NCBI GenBank assembly: GCA_024305745.1
Contig: JAHRBS010000013.1
Span: 1,550,001 to 1,614,000, forward strand
Reading direction: 5' to 3'
Origin: Polyporus tsugae
Lineage: Eukaryota; Basidiomycota; Agaricomycetes; Polyporales; Polyporaceae
Length of the DNA: 64,000 bases
This document shows, one piece after another, positions 60,036 to 64,000 of the stretch (within the stretch, counting starts at the first letter, position 1; each line of letters begins with the position of its first letter). A model generated the notes under the pieces. The model was given only the letters and a program-made list of their open reading frames with translations. It was not told the DNA's origin and did not search any database. The translations under genes were made by a program, and so were the position numbers.

Positions 60036-61440
60036 ATGAATCAGTACGGCCAGCCGACGCTGCCTCCCGATAGCCCGCTTATGACGATGACCAACTCCTT
60101 CTTGAACGACGATATGCTTCTGCTCTCCATGCCTGGCCCCAGTAGAGATCCCTCGTACTACATCCACGACGGAAACAGTGTCCTCCTTGTCGAGAACACG
60201 CTCTTCAAAGTGCGTATCTACCTACAGCTAGATGTCTAACTCCTGGACATTGACCATGCCATGCTCTAGGTACACCGATCGGTCCTCACAAAGGACAAGT
60301 CCGCGTTTGAAACCATGTTCCAGCTCTCTGGGGAGACCGACTCGGCGCGCTCGGACTCCAGTATGACTGTTGCGCAGGAGGGCGAGAGCGATGACAACCC
60401 CATCAGGCTCCAGGGTGATACCGCGGATGAGTTCCGCGCCCTCTTATGGGCACTGTACTCCCTGTAAGTCCCCACCACCGCAGCCTTGTTCGAGTACTCT
60501 TCTCACCGTGCCAACCAATCACGCGTCGCACATGCATGCGCGTTACTCCCCTCCTCCCAATGTGTCATCGCACAGACCACACGAGCTTACGATCGCGATG
60601 ACCGCCGAAGCCGACTGCACCCAGCTCGCCAACCTCGTCCGCATCACTCACAAGTACCAGTTCCGCAACATCATGACCTGGGCACTCTCCGCGCTCCACC
60701 ACTACTACTCGCGGCCCGGGGCATTCGACGACATGCTCACCACCCTCCCCTCCAGCAACGCCCCAACGCCGCTCGCCACCACACATCATCCCCCGATGGT
60801 CACCGCGGGTGGCCTCCCTGCCGCGTCGTCCTCGCACCCGCCCACGCTCGTGCAGCTCACGGAGCTCGCCGCGCTCTGCGAGCGCGCGGACCTGCTCGAA
60901 TGCACGCTTGCGCGGTGGAAGCGGCTCATCGGCGAGGGCCGCGACCTCGTCCTCGCAGTCACGATCGGGGAGCGCTTCAACCTGCGGCCCGTCATCGGGC
61001 TCGCGTACCACGCGCTCATGCTCCGCGGGAGGCCCGCGTGGGACGGCGAGCGCGCCCTCACGCGCGCGCAGCGCGTCCGCCTCCTCGCGGGCTACTACGC
61101 GCTGTCGAAGCTGTGGGACGTGCTGCCCGCGCAGGCGCCCCCGCTGACGCACGGAGCCAGGTGCACGAGCCAGCAGCGGTGCGCGAAGGCGTGGGGCGGG
61201 CTCTGGCGGACCGTGTTGGAGACGGGGACGCAGTTGATGCCGGGGCTGGCGCGCGAGGACGTGCTGGGGAAGATCATGCTCGCGGAGAGTATGATGAAGG
61301 CGCTGGTGGAGAGGGAGATCCCAAGCCAGGGGTTCTTGGACGGGATGCCGCATTGCAGGGAGAACGCGCTGGTGGCGACGACGATGCGGATGCGGGAGAT
61401 CAAGGAGACCTTGGCGGATTACTTCTCGGACGACTTCTAG
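60036..61440 (+). CDS. BTB/POZ domain protein (basidiomycete family), paralogue 2
   Basis: Exons 60036-60209, 60270-60463 and 60576-61440 give 410 aa in phase. The start is MNQYGQPTLPPDSPLM. The BTB domain reads NSVLLVENTLFK-VHRSVLTKDKSAFETMF, NPIRLQGDTADEFRALLWALYSL and LVRITHKYQFRNIMTWALSAL. The C-terminal part has RVRLLAGYYALSKLWDVL, CRENALVATTMRMREIKETL and LADYFSDDF, matching the gene at 29036-31367 segment by segment, so the two are paralogues. It lacks the long N-terminal Ser-rich part of the other copy and has a shorter linker. The role is unknown; adaptor or regulatory functions are guesses. Confidence 0.85.
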
Positions 61441-62012
61441 AGGAGATGCGAGGAGAGGTTCGTCTTTCTTTGACCATGGCTCCGTCTCCAACTCCGACGC
61501 CCTTATTCGCCTTTCGTTGCCGCTGGTTCGCGATACCTTTCCTACATCGTTTGGGACGTCGTTACGCGGTCCGTCCGCGCACGACCCGGCGGGGATACCT
61601 TACTTGACGACTTTACGACGTATGGTTCATGCTATGCCCTATTTACTCGTCCACTCCAGATTTCTGCAATAGATGCCACCTTGTATTTGGATCTCCTTAC
61701 TCCTTACTATGGCCCTGTACCTATACCTCCACGAGATTGGCACCTTGTATCATTATTATCATCTCACCGGGGCTCCGTCTGCTGCATGCCACAGTCTCCT
61801 CGAAAGAAACGTCTTTGTATTTAATGTTGGTATCAGCTGTCGATTCGAAAGCGTGTTACTCTTGACCCCAAGTCGGCTGAGCCTCCTTGAGCATCTTTCT
61901 CGTCGATATTCGCCAGCGGTTTCCAATCTGTTTGGAGGGGAGAACGATATGCTTCGAACACTGTCCCTGAGCTCGCCGTCTGCATCCCGGTATCCTGCAG
62001 CGCGATGCGGGT
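61441..62012. other. Convergent intergenic region
   Basis: 572 bases holding the 3' ends of BTB paralogue 2 and the DUF6534 gene on the minus strand. I see no gene. Confidence 0.4.
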
Positions 62013-63961
62013 TTAGCGATCAGCAGCAACGATGGCGAGCGGCGAGTCCCGCCCAAGGATTCTGGCACTCACCGTCATGGCCTGACTGGGACGGTGACTC
62101 GGATCCGAGTCGACATTGCAGAGCTGGCCGAGGGTGGTTGATCCGAGCTCCTGAAAGTTTCCCGGGCTGAGTGCTCTGATCGACTTGCGGACGTTGAGTC
62201 TGCGCGAGATGGACATGTTCAGTTGACCATTGACCGTGACGGAAGGACGCATTGTGGCGGTACTAGTACGACTTACGTCGCGAGGAGCGCGTTGCAGTAC
62301 ACTGGTCGGGATGTTGTACGTCAGCTGCGTTCTAGCAACACGGCTCTCGATGCGAGCGGGCGATCGCTCACGTTTTCCCACTACGAGCTGAAACGGGATG
62401 AACACTAGTCGCCCCGGAAGGACGGCGAACTGGAGGCGACGCGTCGGACGCTTGAGTAGCGGGAGACGCGAAGGATTCCGCGGGCACGTACCGTGACCAA
62501 GATGCACGTTTGGCATAGGCTGTGAATGGCATTTCCGACGCGTCACAATGCGATAACGGAGAAGACGCATGGCATGGTGCTCACGCGGTGAGCGCGCCGC
62601 ACTCGATCATGTACAGCATCAGCCGGTCGATAATGGTGTCCGAGCTGTTACACGATTCAAGCGTGAGTTATCGGCTAAGCGGATGTGCGGAGGTGTGAGA
62701 CGGACTTTTTGAATCCCGAGCGACTGATATGGAGGTAGTAACAGAGGCCCAATGCGATGAGGATGTCGCAGATCGCGCTCAGGCCGTTCGCTAAGCTTGC
62801 GACGATTCTGACCTTGGTGGTAGCTAGGTGTAACAGGCTGCTCGCATCGAGGCTTAGTCGCGTTATCATCAGTTATATGCTGCCACGGAGAGGGTAAGGA
62901 ACGTACAAGAACGCTGCCGTCCCTGAGGCACACGCAGTATTAAACTTATCAGCTACGCATTAGATGCTCAACAACTTACATAACCCGGGGCCTGCACTCA
63001 TCGGTTGAGCAAGGTCGAGGGAAACTGCGATGCTCGACGCGACGTACCAAGAGAGAGTAGCGCAAAGGCGACCTCACCGGTCCTGTGAATCAGCCAGACG
63101 ACCACAGGAAGAAAGAGTATTTCGGACTCACGATGGCGCCTGTAAGAATCGCGTTTTTCCCGCTAACTGTGGGTTGGTCAGCGGATGCGTCGTAGGCCGT
63201 TCAACAACGCTCACAGATCCACAAACGATACGCGAAGAACCTGCCAAAGATGTAAGTGTGTCGAACAAAACGAATAACGAGTCGAGATGCACTTACAACT
63301 GGGTGAGCGCTGCTATGAAGGCCTGAGCTGCGATGAGAAGGGCGAAGGTCGACGGAATGCGCAAGACTCACGTTTGCTCCGGTCTCCAACTGAGGAAAGA
63401 CAAGGTAAGCTTCGATGGAGTACGATGGGAGGGGCACGTACGGCCAGAGCCCTGCAACGTCATAGTTTGTCAACGAATGGACATATACTAACATCTGAGC
63501 GACGTACGGAGGCCCTTTCACCACTGGCATGGTGGCTTGCATGCCGAAGTCTGAGACGAAGAAGATCCAGGCACCAATCGTTATCGACACGGTAGCAACC
63601 GTATCAAAGAAGCTACTCGCGCGTCGTAGGTCAAGTTCATGTGATCTCTAGGACAGCAGGATTACTCACCACAGGAGTCCGACCTGGCCGTCGACGTCCA
63701 TTTGGTGAGAAAGATGAGGGATAAGGGGCGTGTTTCGACGCTCACCAAGACCTTCACTCTAATGAAATCGTTGACGTTTTCGCGATAGTATATAAACGTC
63801 TGCAGAATGGTGATACCGTAGAGACTGGAAGCGGTCAGATTCTAGGCCGATGTAGATAGTTGGTGACGTACGAACATCGACGACACAACCAACCCAATAA
63901 TTATGCACCCGAGAGCTTCTTGAATCCTGGCCAACTCTTGCGGTGGACTGGGAGAGCTCAT
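62013..63961 (-). CDS. DUF6534 membrane protein, copy 2
   Basis: The start MSSPSPPQELARIQEALGC at 63961 leads into IIIGLVVSSM and, after an intron, YGITILQTFIYYRENVND, the same opening as copy 1. Further conserved elements are ICDILIALGLCYYLHISRSG, FKKSV, then SDTIIDRLMLYMIECGALTA, which corresponds to the MINxLxLYTINTGLLTS block, and LNVRKSIRALSPGNFQELGS near the C terminus. Short introns split it many times, and I could not fix every exon, especially at 62940-63250 where frames with stops appear. The last ATG is only 40 bases from the window edge, so an upstream start beyond it is possible. Several membrane segments are expected. Confidence 0.65.
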
Positions 63962-64000
63962 CGTCACAATGGACCTTGAAGGGAAAGATGTGGGCGGCGA

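Noticed and set aside
60565..61491. A 308-codon minus-strand frame over the BTB gene
   Set aside because: It is very rich in Arg and His, typical of antisense reading of GC-rich code, and the plus strand carries a phased, conserved BTB protein.
1..64000. A secondary-metabolite or defence gene cluster in the window
   Set aside because: Only the lone terpene synthase belongs to such pathways. Neighbours are ordinary core or lineage-specific genes in mixed orientations.

Overview
This window is nuclear DNA of a filamentous basidiomycete, most likely an Agaricomycete and probably a polypore-type wood decayer. The evidence is many short introns of about 50-70 bases with GT..AG ends, GC-rich coding DNA with wide codon use, a polyporopepsin-type aspartic protease, a basidiomycete-type sesquiterpene synthase, and three genes of the mushroom-specific DUF6534 and DUF6535 membrane families. 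There are no operons, CRISPR arrays or phage genes. All gene models below were assembled by hand from the sequence by joining exons. Where exon sums are quoted, the phases were checked.

Layout. From 1 to 6 kb lie an Nta1-type N-terminal amidase (partial, minus), the beta subunit of the SNF1/AMPK kinase (plus) and a HAD sugar-phosphatase-like enzyme (plus). A sesquiterpene synthase (minus, 6.7-7.9 kb) stands next to a 2.5 kb stretch with no recognisable gene. Ribosomal protein S19 (plus) and a Delta-12 type fatty acid desaturase (minus) converge at 10.4-13.8 kb. A casein-kinase-1-like kinase (minus, 15.9-18.5 kb) is followed by a secreted GH30 endo-beta-glucanase (plus, 19.9-22.2 kb). From 24 to 31 kb, on the minus strand, are an RRM-YTH RNA-binding protein and a BTB/POZ protein. 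eIF3i and AMP deaminase follow on the plus strand (31.9-37.3 kb).

The 37.5-50 kb part mixes housekeeping and lineage-specific genes. It holds a broken DUF6535 gene, an apparently intact DUF6534 gene, an F-box gene, the large subunit of ribonucleotide reductase (minus), a small unknown gene sharing its promoter (plus), and a second, broken F-box-like gene. From 50.7 to 53.9 kb is the two-domain ergothioneine synthase Egt1. After a 3.7 kb stretch without recognisable genes come the aspartic protease, a fold-back repeat, a second BTB gene that is a paralogue of the first, and a second DUF6534 gene (minus) reaching the right end.

How the parts relate. There is no classic gene cluster: the terpene synthase has no P450 or other tailoring gene beside it. 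Nutrient sensing (SNF1 beta), nucleotide supply (AMP deaminase, ribonucleotide reductase), translation (RPS19, eIF3i) and antioxidant synthesis (Egt1) are ordinary core functions interspersed with secreted wood- or wall-degrading enzymes (GH30, aspartic protease) and fast-evolving families (BTB, F-box, DUF6534/6535). The most notable observations are a 4-nt micro-exon in ribonucleotide reductase, a run of four MCB (ACGCGT) sites in its divergent promoter, a YTH domain interrupted by a long insertion, two decayed genes beside intact relatives, and a fold-back repeat with near-perfect arms.
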